A stretch of 13,887 nt of DNA, taken from positions 1-13,887 of the forward strand of contig CAJULZ010000078.1 in NCBI GenBank assembly GCA_910587205.1, read 5' to 3'. The DNA comes from an uncultured Oscillospiraceae bacterium (lineage in GTDB: Bacteria > Bacillota > Clostridia > Oscillospirales > Oscillospiraceae). The translations under genes and the position numbers were made by a program. Of this stretch, positions 1 to 7,445 are shown piece after piece. How positions within the stretch are numbered: position 1 is the first letter of the stretch; the number at the start of each line of letters is the position of its first letter. The notes beneath the pieces were generated by a model, which saw nothing but the letters and a program-made list of their open reading frames with translations, was not told the origin of the DNA and ran no database searches.

Positions 1-1
1 G

Positions 2-220
2 AGTCTGGAGGAGAAGATCTTATATGTTGCAGACTACATGGAACCAAACCGGGATTTTCCGGAGGTAGGCGAGCTGCGTAGGCTGGCCTATATTGACCTG
101 GACCGGGCGGTTGGTATGGGTACATCCTTGGCTATCCAGGAAATGGTGCAGCGGGGGAAGGAACTCCACCATGACACCCAAGGGGCCTATGAATTCTATT
201 GGAAGGGAAATGAAGCATGA
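2..220 (+). CDS. yqeK: YqeK-type HD-domain hydrolase, 3' end only
   Basis: The frame is open from the window edge, so only the last 72 residues or so are present. The HD metal-binding core lies outside. What is visible is the family's typical C-terminal part: a VADYMEPNR segment, then a helical stretch with LRRLAYIDLDRA, and a final helix ending in an HHDTQGAYEFY-like motif. Characterised YqeK proteins hydrolyse diadenosine tetraphosphate symmetrically to two ADP (family knowledge). The stop TGA overlaps the next ATG (ATGA at 217-220), which suggests translational coupling to the LCP gene. In Firmicutes yqeK usually sits between nadD and rsfS, and rsfS is two genes downstream here, which supports the call. 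Confidence 0.85.
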   Translation, partial: SLEEKILYVADYMEPNRDFPEVGELRRLAYIDLDRAVGMGTSLAIQEMVQRGKELHHDTQGAYEFYWKGNEA

Positions 221-1734
221 GCGACCAGACCAAAAAGCCAAACGACGGGACGCCCCATCAGGCGGAGCCGGGAAAGCGGTTGGACAGAAAGGCCGAACCG
301 GCCCTGACGCCCGCGCAGGCGCGGAAGAAAAAAGAAAAGCGGATCATGATCATTATGATTGTGGCTGCGGTCATTATGGTCGCGGCGGCCGCCGTGGTGC
401 TGCTGGTGAACCGGCTGTTCAAGGAGCCGGAGCTGCCCCCGGTGGGCCCCACCCAGTCTGACGCACCGAACCACTCGCCGGAACCGGGGGAGAGCGACGA
501 GCCCGAGTTTAAGCTGGACACCGTGGAACCCAAGGTGGGCGGTGAGCGGAAAAGCGCCAAGATTTTCACCATCCTGATTTTTGGTTCAGATGAGACGTCC
601 GGCTTAACGGATACCATGATGGTGGCCACCTATGACGTCACCAACCAGCGGGCCACCGTCATGTCCCTTCCCCGGGACACCTTGATCAACTCCAGCGCCC
701 GACCCAACATCAGCGCCAAGAAGCTCAACGCCGTATACAATGTTTACGGCAAAGGGGACGAGGGCATTGAGGCGCTGAAAAACGAGGTGTCCGAGATCGT
801 GGGCTTCACCCCCGACTACTACGTGCAGATCGACTGGGAGCTGGTGGGGGAGATGGTGGACGCCATCGGCGGCGTCTGGTTTGACAACCCCTACCACATG
901 GAGTACTATGACCCCTACCAGGATCTGAACATCTACCAGGAGCGGGGCTACCGCTTTATCGACGGAGACGATGCCATGCAGATTGTTCGCTGGCGGGAAA
1001 ACAACCCTGGCGTGGCAAGCGGCGGCACGGGCAGTGACCTGGATCGGCTGAACGTCCAGCACACCTTCCTGAAGGCGGTGCTCAAGGAGACCCTACAAAT
1101 TAAGACCCTGTTTAAAGTCAACCAGCTGATGGAGCTGTTCAACAGCCGGGTCAAGAGCAACCTGGCCTTGGAGGAGATGCTCTGGTTTGCCCGGGAGGCC
1201 GTGGTGGGTGGGCTCCAGGTGGACGATGTGGAGTTTTGTACTATGCCCAATGTCTATGGAAGCTATTACCAGTTCGGGCGGGATTGGTATTTTGTCTGTC
1301 CCAACCAGGGCAAGCTGCTCCCCCTCATCAACGAATCGCTGAATCCCTTCAAGGAGGAGGTCACTATCAAGCAGCTGGACCTGATGAGCGTCAGCGCCGA
1401 CGGATCGTTGCGCTCATCCACCGGGCGGCTGGCCGCCCCGGAGTTAGGGGAAATCCCGGTGCGGGAGACCCCGCCGCCGGAGGAGAGTGAGGCACCTGTG
1501 GAGAGCGGTGAACCTTCCACCAGCGATCCTGTGGAGAGCGATCCACTGGAGAGTGGCGCGGTGTCCAGCGACCCGGCGGGGGGCGATCCGGGCCCCGTTG
1601 CCACGGACAGCCCGCCGGCAGAGCCGTCCGCGCCGGTGGATGTCCCGGCCGGGCCAGTGGACGGCGGCCCGGAGCAGTCCGCGGCGGCGCCGGGCGGGGA
1701 GGACATTACGAGCTGGGGCGACACCCCGGACTAA
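217..1734 (+). CDS. LytR-CpsA-Psr (LCP) family cell-wall glycopolymer ligase
   Basis: The product has 505 residues. A basic cytoplasmic N-terminus (about 1-42) precedes one membrane helix (about 43-64), then an extracellular linker and the LCP domain (about 112-300). Family landmarks are visible: LTDTMMV with Asp132, SLPRDT with Arg153/Asp154, a DAMQIVRWR segment, and DLDRLNVQ with Arg277. LCP enzymes transfer undecaprenyl-linked polymers such as teichoic acids or capsule onto peptidoglycan outside the membrane. From about residue 405 the protein becomes a roughly 100-residue low-complexity tail rich in Pro, Ser, Glu and Asp, with repeated VESGEP/VESDP/LESG units. The tail is not part of the catalytic fold. 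The start ATG overlaps the yqeK stop and has a GGAAGGG element nine bases upstream. The acceptor and donor cannot be told from sequence, but the TagO-like and epimerase genes downstream fit a teichoic-acid-like polymer. Confidence 0.93.
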   Translation: MSDQTKKPNDGTPHQAEPGKRLDRKAEPALTPAQARKKKEKRIMIIMIVAAVIMVAAAAVVLLVNRLFKEPELPPVGPTQSDAPNHSPEPGESDEPEFKLDTVEPKVGGERKSAKIFTILIFGSDETSGLTDTMMVATYDVTNQRATVMSLPRDTLINSSARPNISAKKLNAVYNVYGKGDEGIEALKNEVSEIVGFTPDYYVQIDWELVGEMVDAIGGVWFDNPYHMEYYDPYQDLNIYQERGYRFIDGDDAMQIVRWRENNPGVASGGTGSDLDRLNVQHTFLKAVLKETLQIKTLFKVNQLMELFNSRVKSNLALEEMLWFAREAVVGGLQVDDVEFCTMPNVYGSYYQFGRDWYFVCPNQGKLLPLINESLNPFKEEVTIKQLDLMSVSADGSLRSSTGRLAAPELGEIPVRETPPPEESEAPVESGEPSTSDPVESDPLESGAVSSDPAGGDPGPVATDSPPAEPSAPVDVPAGPVDGGPEQSAAAPGGEDITSWGDTPD

Positions 1735-1758
1735 TAACATAGAAAAGGAGAGAATTCC

Positions 1759-2127
1759 ATGCTGAACGAAAAAGAAATGATTTCCATTGCCGTAAAAGCG
1801 CTGGATGGGAAACAGGGTAAAGACATCAAGGCGCTCCGTATTGCTGACCAAACGACGCTGGCGGACTATTTCATCATCTGCAACGGAACCTCCAACACGC
1901 AGGTGCGCGCCCTGGCGGACGCGGTGGAGGAGGCTATGTCCAAAGCCGGGGAGGAACCCCACCACATCGAGGGCCATCGGGGCGGCCAGTGGACGCTGAT
2001 GGACTATTCCAGCGTGGTGGTGCACATTTTCACCGAGGAGGGCCGGGAGTTCTACGGCCTGGAGCGGCTGTGGTCGGACGCGGCTCCGGTGGATATTGCC
2101 CAGTTTTTGACGGCGGAAGCCGAGTAA
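1759..2127 (+). CDS. rsfS: Ribosomal silencing factor RsfS
   Basis: This 122-residue protein is full length for the RsfS/Iojap family. Family blocks are clear: LADYFIICNGTSNTQVRALAD (about 34-54), the HIEGHRGGQWTLMDY segment, VVVHIFTEEGREFYGLERLW, and an acidic end. RsfS binds ribosomal protein uL14 on the large subunit and blocks joining with the small subunit when nutrients are scarce (family knowledge). AAAGGAG at 1744-1750 lies eight bases before the ATG. The gene sits 24 bases after the LCP gene and 13 bases before the preferred trpS start, so co-transcription is likely. The order yqeK-LCP-rsfS is common in clostridia. Confidence 0.95.
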   Translation: MLNEKEMISIAVKALDGKQGKDIKALRIADQTTLADYFIICNGTSNTQVRALADAVEEAMSKAGEEPHHIEGHRGGQWTLMDYSSVVVHIFTEEGREFYGLERLWSDAAPVDIAQFLTAEAE

Positions 2128-2140
2128 GGACGTGATTGCC

Positions 2141-3142
2141 ATGGAAAACAACAAAAAGGTGATGGTATCCGGCGTCCAGCCCAGTGGGGACCTGCATATA
2201 GGAAACTATCTGGGCCCCATTTGCCACTGGCCGGAAATGATTGACGAGTTCGACTGCTACTTTTTTATGGCCGACCTGCACACGATCACTGTGCGGCAGG
2301 AGCCTGCTCAGCTGCGCCGCCGGGTGCTTACCCAGTTGGCCCAGTACATCGCCTGCGGGCTGAACCCGGAGAAATGCGTATTGTTTATCCAGTCCCACGT
2401 CCCCGCCCACAGTCAGCTTGGATGGGTGCTGGACTGCTATACCATGTTTGGCGAGCTGTCCCGGATGACCCAGTTTAAGGACAAGGCTGCGAAACATAAA
2501 GACAATATCAATGCCGGATTGTTTACCTATCCCGCGCTTATGGCGGCGGATATCCTGCTCTACCAGCCGGACTTCGTCCCCGTGGGGGAGGATCAGAAGC
2601 AGCATGTGGAGATTTGCCGGGATATTGCCAACCGTTTTAATGGTCTTTACGGAGATGTGTTCAAGGTGCCTGAGCCGTACATTGCCAAGGTGGGCGCCCG
2701 GATCATGAGTTTGTCTACCCCGGAGAGCAAAATGTCCAAATCCCAGCCTGAAGGGTGTGTTATTCTGTTGGACAAACCGGAGGATATCATGCGTAAATTC
2801 AAGCGTGCCGTTACGGACAGCGATACCGAACATTGTGTGCATTACGATAAAGAGAATAAACCCGGCGTGTCCAACCTGATGCAGATCTATGCCTCCGCCA
2901 CGGGCAAGAGCTACGAGGAGATTGAAAAGGAATTCGACGGCCAGGGCTACGGCAAGTTCAAGCCCGCTGTGGGGGAGGCCGTGGTGGAGGCGCTGCGGCC
3001 CATTCGGGAGGAAACGGAGCGGCTGCTGGCCGACAAGGCGTACCTGGAGGGGGTATACCGCGCCGGGGCGGAAAAGGCAGAGTACATCGCTAACAAAACC
3101 CTGCGTAAGGTGTACAAAAAGGTGGGCTTTTTGCCCCGGTGA
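2141..3142 (+). CDS. trpS: Tryptophan--tRNA ligase
   Basis: This is a class I aminoacyl-tRNA synthetase of 333 residues, the normal bacterial TrpS length. It charges tRNA-Trp using ATP in the cytoplasm. The HIGH-type signature appears as GDLHIGNYLGP (HIGN at residues 19-22), and the KMSKS loop is intact at residues 197-201. The PVGEDQKQHVEICRDIANRF block is also typical. The frame is open to a GTG at 2132, but AAGGA at 2126-2130 is only one base from that GTG and ten bases from the ATG at 2141, so I chose the ATG. The 13-base gap after rsfS leaves no room for a T-box leader, so the gene is probably read from the upstream operon. Confidence 0.97.
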   Translation: MENNKKVMVSGVQPSGDLHIGNYLGPICHWPEMIDEFDCYFFMADLHTITVRQEPAQLRRRVLTQLAQYIACGLNPEKCVLFIQSHVPAHSQLGWVLDCYTMFGELSRMTQFKDKAAKHKDNINAGLFTYPALMAADILLYQPDFVPVGEDQKQHVEICRDIANRFNGLYGDVFKVPEPYIAKVGARIMSLSTPESKMSKSQPEGCVILLDKPEDIMRKFKRAVTDSDTEHCVHYDKENKPGVSNLMQIYASATGKSYEEIEKEFDGQGYGKFKPAVGEAVVEALRPIREETERLLADKAYLEGVYRAGAEKAEYIANKTLRKVYKKVGFLPR

Positions 3143-3204
3143 CAGGGGGGATCCCCACCTCCAGGAAGAAACAGAGATACGCTGGGTAAAGGAGCGAAAT
3201 TCAC

Positions 3205-4329
3205 TTGAAGGATTTAGGAACGGTTCTGGCGGCACCGGATATCTGGAAGGTGCTGCTGGCGCTGCTATTGTCGGCGGTGGTGTCCTGCGCATCCACGCCG
3301 CTGGTGAAGGTACTGTCTGTCAAAGTAGGGGCGGTGGATGTGCCCAAGGATGGACGGCGGATGCATGACCACCCCATCCCCCGCATGGGTGGGCTTGCCA
3401 TTTTCTTTGGTTTCATTGTGGCGATGCTGCTATTTGTCCATCTGGATGCCGCCAAGAAGGGGATGCTGCTGGGAGCGGTCATTGTTGTGGTGCTGGGCAT
3501 CCTGGACGATAAGTATGCCCTGCCCGCCAAACCCAAATTTTTAGTGCAGATTGGGGCGGCGCTTATCGCCGTACTGTCGGGCAACCGCATCGAGGTGCTG
3601 TCTAATCCCAACATTTTCAGCGAAAACCCTGTGTGGGAACTAGGTGTACTGTCTATTCCCATTACAGTTATTTGGATCGTGGCTATTACTAACGCTGTGA
3701 ATTTGATTGACGGTCTGGACGGATTGGCCTGCGGTGTATCCACGATCAGCGCCGCTACCATGTTGGTTATTGCCCTGATTGTGAGCGAGCAGGACGTGGC
3801 GTTGATGATGGCGGCGCTGGCCGGAGCGTGTATTGGTTTTTTGCCGTATAACTTCAACCCGGCAAAAATCTTCATGGGCGATACCGGCGCTACATTTTTG
3901 GGGTTCATCATGGCCACGGTGTCGGTGAACGGGATGTTCAAGCAATACGCCATCATTTCCTTTGTGGTGCCCTTTCTCATGCTGGGCCTTCCCATTTTTG
4001 ATGTATGCTTTGCGGTGGTGCGGCGGGTATCCCATGGGCAGAGCCCCATGGCACCGGATCGGGGGCATGTCCATCATCGTTTGATTGATATGGGTTTTTC
4101 CCAGAAGCAGGCGGTGGGAGTGCTGTATGTGATCTCCGCCATTTTGGGCCTGTCTGCGGTGGTGCTTACCGCCACCAATGCGGTAAAGGCGATGGTGTTC
4201 CTGGTGGCAATGGGCGCCGCTGCGGCAATTGCGTGGCGGGTGTTTTTGGCAGGTCCCGGGCATGACAAACCGGAGGGGCCGGATCAGACGGGACAAGCTG
4301 GTGAAAACGAGGAGGGCCGGGATGGATAA
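3205..4329 (+). CDS. tagO: Undecaprenyl-phosphate GlcNAc-1-phosphate transferase (TagO/WecA type)
   Basis: This 374-residue polytopic membrane enzyme belongs to the MraY/WecA/TagO superfamily, which moves a sugar-1-phosphate from a UDP-sugar onto undecaprenyl phosphate. Visible signatures are HPIPRMGGLAI near residue 55, GILDDKYALPAKPK (the Asp-Asp pair), NAVNLIDGLDGLACG, FMGDTGATFLG and the cytoplasmic loop APDRGHVHHRLIDMG. That HxHHRL loop points to a GlcNAc-specific WecA/TagO enzyme, not MraY. About ten hydrophobic segments are apparent. The likely start is TTG, supported by AAAGGAG at 3188-3194 ten bases before it. The C-terminus is a short hydrophilic tail. The gene overlaps the epimerase start by eight bases, which implies coupling. 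It probably begins a wall teichoic acid or similar polymer. The symbol wecA would be equally defensible. Confidence 0.9.
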   Translation: MKDLGTVLAAPDIWKVLLALLLSAVVSCASTPLVKVLSVKVGAVDVPKDGRRMHDHPIPRMGGLAIFFGFIVAMLLFVHLDAAKKGMLLGAVIVVVLGILDDKYALPAKPKFLVQIGAALIAVLSGNRIEVLSNPNIFSENPVWELGVLSIPITVIWIVAITNAVNLIDGLDGLACGVSTISAATMLVIALIVSEQDVALMMAALAGACIGFLPYNFNPAKIFMGDTGATFLGFIMATVSVNGMFKQYAIISFVVPFLMLGLPIFDVCFAVVRRVSHGQSPMAPDRGHVHHRLIDMGFSQKQAVGVLYVISAILGLSAVVLTATNAVKAMVFLVAMGAAAAIAWRVFLAGPGHDKPEGPDQTGQAGENEEGRDG

Positions 4330-5476
4330 GCTGAAAGTGATGACCATATTCGGAACCCGGCCGGAAGCCATTAAGATGGCCCCCCTGGTGAAGGAATTGG
4401 AACGTCGACCAGAATTTGAAAGCTACTGCTGCGTTACCGCGCAGCATCGGCAGATGCTGGACACGGTGCTGGACATTTTCCGGATTGTCCCTCAGTTTGA
4501 TCTGGACATTATGGAGGCAAGGCAAACGTTGTCCACGATTACCAGCAAGTGCCTTCTGGGGCTGGAAGAGGTGTTCCAGCATGTCCGGCCCGATTTGGTG
4601 CTGGTGCACGGGGATACCTCAACTACCTTTGCCAGCGCGCTGTCCGCTTTCTATCAAAAAATTTCCATTGGGCATGTAGAAGCAGGCCTGCGGACTGGCG
4701 ACAAATATTCTCCCTTTCCGGAAGAGATGAACCGTTCCCTGGTGGGACGGCTGGCGGACCTCCATTTCTGCCCAACAGAAGCCAACCGCCGGAATCTGGC
4801 GGCAGAGGGGATTACCCGTGGGGTGTTTGTTACCGGGAACACCGTCATCGATGCGCTAGGCACCACCGTGCGGAAGGACTACCGTTTTTCCACGGAGACG
4901 TTGAACCAGTTGGATTACGCAGGGAAAAAGGTGATCGTGGTCACTTGCCACCGCCGGGAGAACTATGGTGAACCGATGCGGCAGATCATGACCGCCCTGC
5001 GGGAGCTGGCCCAAGCATACCAGGGGCAGGTGGAGCTGGTTTATCCAGTACATCTCTCCCCAGTTGTCCAGGAAGCTGCCCATAGCCATCTGGATAGGCT
5101 GGACAATGTGCATCTTATTGATCCTCTTACAGCTGACGAGATGCACAACCTGATGGCCCGGAGCTATATGGTTCTCACTGATTCCGGGGGTCTACAGGAG
5201 GAAGCACCGGCGCTGGGGAAGCCGGTGCTTGTCCTACGCCGGGAAACGGAGCGCCCCGAGGCTGTGGAGGCAGGAACGGTGCGCATTGCCGGTACGAGCG
5301 GTTCGGATATATTCAAGATGGCGTCCGAACTCATCGAATCCCCGGCAGCCTATGCGGGGATGGCCCACGCTGTCAATCCCTATGGGGACGGCAAGGCATG
5401 CCACCGTATCGCAGACGGGATTTTGTATTATTTTGGGCGGGTGAGCCGTTCGCCTGAGATGTTTCAAAGCCGCTGA
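4322..5476 (+). CDS. wecB: UDP-N-acetylglucosamine 2-epimerase (non-hydrolysing)
   Basis: The 384-residue product matches the usual length of the family. It interconverts UDP-GlcNAc and UDP-ManNAc in the cytoplasm. Motifs seen in order are IFGTRPEAIKMAP (about 9-21), VLVHGDTSTTFA, GHVEAGLRTGDKYSPFPEEMNR in two parts carrying the catalytic acidic residues, a VTCHRRENYG block with the conserved His, and DSGGLQEEAPALGKPVL near the UDP-binding site. The frame is open upstream to 4229, but AGGAGG at 4310-4315 lies six bases before the ATG at 4322, and the homologous region starts there. With the overlapping TagO-like gene it would supply ManNAc for the GlcNAc-ManNAc linkage unit of wall teichoic acid, though no TagA homologue is in view. 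In Bacillus the same enzyme is called MnaA. Confidence 0.95.
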   Translation: MDKLKVMTIFGTRPEAIKMAPLVKELERRPEFESYCCVTAQHRQMLDTVLDIFRIVPQFDLDIMEARQTLSTITSKCLLGLEEVFQHVRPDLVLVHGDTSTTFASALSAFYQKISIGHVEAGLRTGDKYSPFPEEMNRSLVGRLADLHFCPTEANRRNLAAEGITRGVFVTGNTVIDALGTTVRKDYRFSTETLNQLDYAGKKVIVVTCHRRENYGEPMRQIMTALRELAQAYQGQVELVYPVHLSPVVQEAAHSHLDRLDNVHLIDPLTADEMHNLMARSYMVLTDSGGLQEEAPALGKPVLVLRRETERPEAVEAGTVRIAGTSGSDIFKMASELIESPAAYAGMAHAVNPYGDGKACHRIADGILYYFGRVSRSPEMFQSR

Positions 5477-5505
5477 TCAGAGGGGCGGCAGGGGAGGGAA
5501 GGCAT

Positions 5506-6270
5506 ATGGAAGACAGGAAGCGCACGGTACTGGCGGCGATAATCATCGCGGTAGTATTCCTGGCTGTGCTGTATAGCTTTTCCCTCAACCTGTTTGCCGT
5601 TCCCCCCGAGCTGGTGATTGCCGACACAGATGCCACAGCAAGCATTGATCCGGGGGGTGAGGACCCGGATGAGAGGGGCGGCGTGGCGGTGGAGGTGTCC
5701 ACGCAGACGGTGCAGAGCCTGGTGGCATCGTTGGCGCGGTATGAGAGCTATAGCCGCACTATGACTATCGAATACTATTCCGAAAGAGGATCCGCAGGGT
5801 TGGTGGCGGCCCAGACCTGGGTAGATCACGGTTGGACCCGGTCGTCCGTGACGCTGGGTTCCGGCAGGGTGGAGCATTCGATCGTGGGGGAGGGTCAGCT
5901 TTGGCTGTGGTATGACCAGGATGACCAGGTGTATACCGGGCCGGCGACGGGCACGGCTGCCGACCTTGCCCAGCGCCTTCCCACCTATGAGGATGTGCTA
6001 GCGCTGAACCAGGCCTCCATCACCGGCGCGGGCTATGTGGAGCGGGATGGGCTGCCCTGCGTCTATGTGGAAGCGGTGCACTCTGGGCTGGGTTATGTGG
6101 AGCGGTACTGGGTGTCGGAGACCAGCGGGCTACTCATGGCAGCCGAGACGGAAAAGGACGGGGAGCTGGTCTACTCCATGGCTTCCCATGAAGTAATCAG
6201 CCCCCTTGACCAAGCTGCCGGTGTGTTTTCCCTCCCCGATGGTACGGAGCTTCATAGCCCGGAGCGGTAG
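5506..6270 (+). CDS. Anchored extracytoplasmic protein, LolA-like fold possible
   Basis: I do not recognise this 254-residue protein with confidence. A short basic N-terminus (MEDRKR) precedes one membrane helix (about 8-27), and the rest should face outside. An acidic linker (about 40-65) leads to a beta-rich domain with alternating Trp/Tyr strands, including ITGAGYVERDGLPCVYVE, a YVERYWVSETSGLLMAAE strand pair and a final VFSLPDG motif. That arrangement resembles the LolA/LppX-like outer-membrane lipoprotein-carrier fold and the MucB/RseB and anti-sigma-associated proteins, which also end in FxLPxG-like motifs (inference from pattern only). A GGGAGGG element lies just before the ATG. The gene follows the epimerase by 29 bases and is probably co-transcribed. 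Its stop is one base from the convergent stop of the next gene. Confidence 0.7.
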   Translation: MEDRKRTVLAAIIIAVVFLAVLYSFSLNLFAVPPELVIADTDATASIDPGGEDPDERGGVAVEVSTQTVQSLVASLARYESYSRTMTIEYYSERGSAGLVAAQTWVDHGWTRSSVTLGSGRVEHSIVGEGQLWLWYDQDDQVYTGPATGTAADLAQRLPTYEDVLALNQASITGAGYVERDGLPCVYVEAVHSGLGYVERYWVSETSGLLMAAETEKDGELVYSMASHEVISPLDQAAGVFSLPDGTELHSPER

Positions 6271-6271
6271 T

Positions 6272-6667
6272 TCAGCCGCCTTTATCATCGGCAGGATCAC
6301 TATCGTCAAGCCCCAGCAGAAGGAGTAGCCCCAAGGTGATGACCAGTTCCAGATTGTCACCCTCCAGATAGAGAAATAAAATGATAAGGACCAAGAGGAT
6401 ATCTCCAGTGTCAAAGTTCTCCAGAGCAAAGTGCTTGCGCACACCGGACAGGAGCTGGCCAAGGCCGCCGGTGATCTCACCAATCAGGTCATTCTTAGAA
6501 TGAATGGGGCCTATAGGACGGCTTTGATGAGAGTAGGGTTGCTCTGGATGGCTTTGACTGGGACGGTTTGGGGCGGGAACCGACCTGAGAGGCCGCGGGC
6601 CGGATGGCGCTTGTGGCTCTGGATCCAGCGCCACAAAATTGTTGTCATCCAGATAGTGGTTATACAT
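6272..6667 (-). CDS. Small protein with Pro-rich N-terminus and hydrophobic C-terminal pair
   Basis: This is the third gene of a three-gene minus-strand cluster and encodes 131 residues of unknown function. Residues 15-55 are rich in Pro, Ser, Arg and Gln and look disordered. A helical segment follows (about 58-82). Two very hydrophobic runs of 12-14 residues (about 89-101, LLVLIILFLYL, and 107-120, ELVITLGLLLLLG) are joined by an acidic EGDNLE turn. The runs are short for ordinary membrane helices, so a membrane hairpin or an amphipathic patch is possible. The tail is acidic. The start codon overlaps the preceding gene's end by eight bases (6660-6667), implying translational coupling. No catalytic motif is visible. 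I believe similar LLLL/EGDN C-termini occur in clostridial hypothetical proteins, but could not check. Confidence 0.72.
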   Translation of the reverse strand: MYNHYLDDNNFVALDPEPQAPSGPRPLRSVPAPNRPSQSHPEQPYSHQSRPIGPIHSKNDLIGEITGGLGQLLSGVRKHFALENFDTGDILLVLIILFLYLEGDNLELVITLGLLLLLGLDDSDPADDKGG

Positions 6668-7109
6668 GGCCGCCCTCCTCTCCCTGGTGGCGGAACAGCT
6701 CCAGCCCGGACCGAATCAGGCGAGACAGCTTGGCAATTTGGATAGCCTTGTCCAGTTTGGCATAGCGCTGCTCCCGGACAAAGGGCCGCAGGGCGTTGAG
6801 TAAAGCGACGCGCTGGTCGTCGTCTCTGCTGTTAAACTGGTTGATGAGCCCGGCGGCAGTGCTGAGTATTTTGGGATCCAGGGAGCTGAGCCCTCCCAGC
6901 AACCCGCCCAGGCCGCCCCCGGACGCCGCTGTTGGCGGAGTGGGGGACGTCTCAGGCTGTGGGGCAGGGGGAGTGTCTGGGTTGTGCGGTTCATCCCCGG
7001 CGGGGGGCGCGGAATTGCCCAGATTCAGTGATTGGGCCAGCGACATGATCTGCGCCATGGCCTGGGGATTGCCCAGGATGCCCTCTAATTTTTCTTCCAG
7101 TTCGCTCAT
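6660..7109 (-). CDS. Conserved-looking helical protein with Pro-rich linker, unknown function
   Basis: This second gene of the minus-strand cluster encodes 149 residues. The N-terminal helix (1-30) contains GNPQAMAQIMSLAQSL. A Pro/Thr/Ser linker follows (about 33-62), then a Gly-rich stretch GGGLGGLLGGL and a second helical block (78-142) with DPKILSTAAGLINQF, LLNALRPFVREQR and a basic amphipathic LDKAIQIAKLSRLIR helix. There is no signal peptide and no catalytic motif. AGGAGGG lies five bases before the ATG. A GC-rich inverted repeat without a T-run (7126-7139) separates it from the upstream gene. Asn/Asp-Pro-initiated helices recur here and in the 86-aa neighbour. That is weakly reminiscent of STI1/DP helical repeats, but this is only a pattern impression. 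Confidence 0.75.
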   Translation of the reverse strand: MSELEEKLEGILGNPQAMAQIMSLAQSLNLGNSAPPAGDEPHNPDTPPAPQPETSPTPPTAASGGGLGGLLGGLSSLDPKILSTAAGLINQFNSRDDDQRVALLNALRPFVREQRYAKLDKAIQIAKLSRLIRSGLELFRHQGEEGGHV

Positions 7110-7125
7110 GCCAGCCCTCCTGACC

Positions 7126-7139
7126 CCCCGCTTGCGGGG
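7126..7139 (-). other. Small GC inverted repeat between two cluster genes
   Basis: CCCCG and CGGGG flank a four-base CTTG loop (a sixth C-G pair would leave only two loop bases). It lies in the 31-base gap between the 86-aa and 149-aa genes and just upstream of the latter's ribosome site. No T-run follows on the minus strand, so a processing or attenuation element is more likely than a full terminator. Confidence 0.45.
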
Positions 7140-7140
7140 C

Positions 7141-7401
7141 TTATTTCAGACTATCCTTCATCTTTTGAAGGAGCCTGGATCCCTCCGGATCCTGCATTAG
7201 ACGGTGGATTGCGCCGGCCAGCTGGGCCGTGTCGCCTTTTGCGGCCCGCTCTGCCGCAGACTCCAGGTCGCCGGTGCTCTGGCTGAGCATGGAGAAAATT
7301 TTCTGTGTCTCCGGCGCGTCCCGGAGCTTTTCCAGTTTGGCGGGGTCAGCTATGAGGCCGGCCGCCTGCTTCCCTTTTAAGATTTCATCAAAATTCGGCA
7401 T
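7141..7401 (-). CDS. 86-aa helical protein, unknown function
   Basis: This is the first gene of the minus-strand cluster. Its 86 residues appear entirely helical and soluble. Features are an ADPAKLEKL helix (about 19-27), an ETQKIFSMLSQS helix, an Ala-rich stretch with AAERAAKGDTAQLAGAI (about 49-65), and a last helix starting at DPEGSRLLQKM (71-81). A GGAGGG ribosome site precedes the ATG. It is separated from the 149-aa gene by 31 bases holding a small GC hairpin. Only 44 bases separate its start from the divergent phosphoesterase gene, so any promoter must partly overlap that gene. The DP-helix spacing resembles its cluster neighbour. No function can be assigned. Confidence 0.75.
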   Translation of the reverse strand: MPNFDEILKGKQAAGLIADPAKLEKLRDAPETQKIFSMLSQSTGDLESAAERAAKGDTAQLAGAIHRLMQDPEGSRLLQKMKDSLK

Positions 7402-7445
7402 AGGACTTCCCTCCGTTCATTCCCAGTATATGAGCGGGGGAGAGA

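Noticed and set aside
2128..2140. Possible T-box leader for trpS
   Set aside because: Only 13 bases separate rsfS from the preferred trpS start, so there is no room for one.
1444..2154. Minus-strand frame opposite the LCP tail and rsfS
   Set aside because: It is a shadow caused by high GC and low-complexity repeats. It lacks a sensible ribosome site or domain.
3147..3156. Palindrome GGGGATCCCC after trpS
   Set aside because: There is no loop of usable size and no T-run, so it is not a terminator. It is too short to call a binding site.
2030..3292. Long minus-strand open frame (420 codons) opposite trpS
   Set aside because: It is the antisense shadow of an intact trpS with all synthetase motifs. 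The product is rich in His, Pro and Arg with no recognisable domain.
3201..4371. Long minus-strand frames opposite the TagO-like gene
   Set aside because: They mirror a clear membrane enzyme and their sequence is Met/Thr/Ser- or His-rich noise without motifs.
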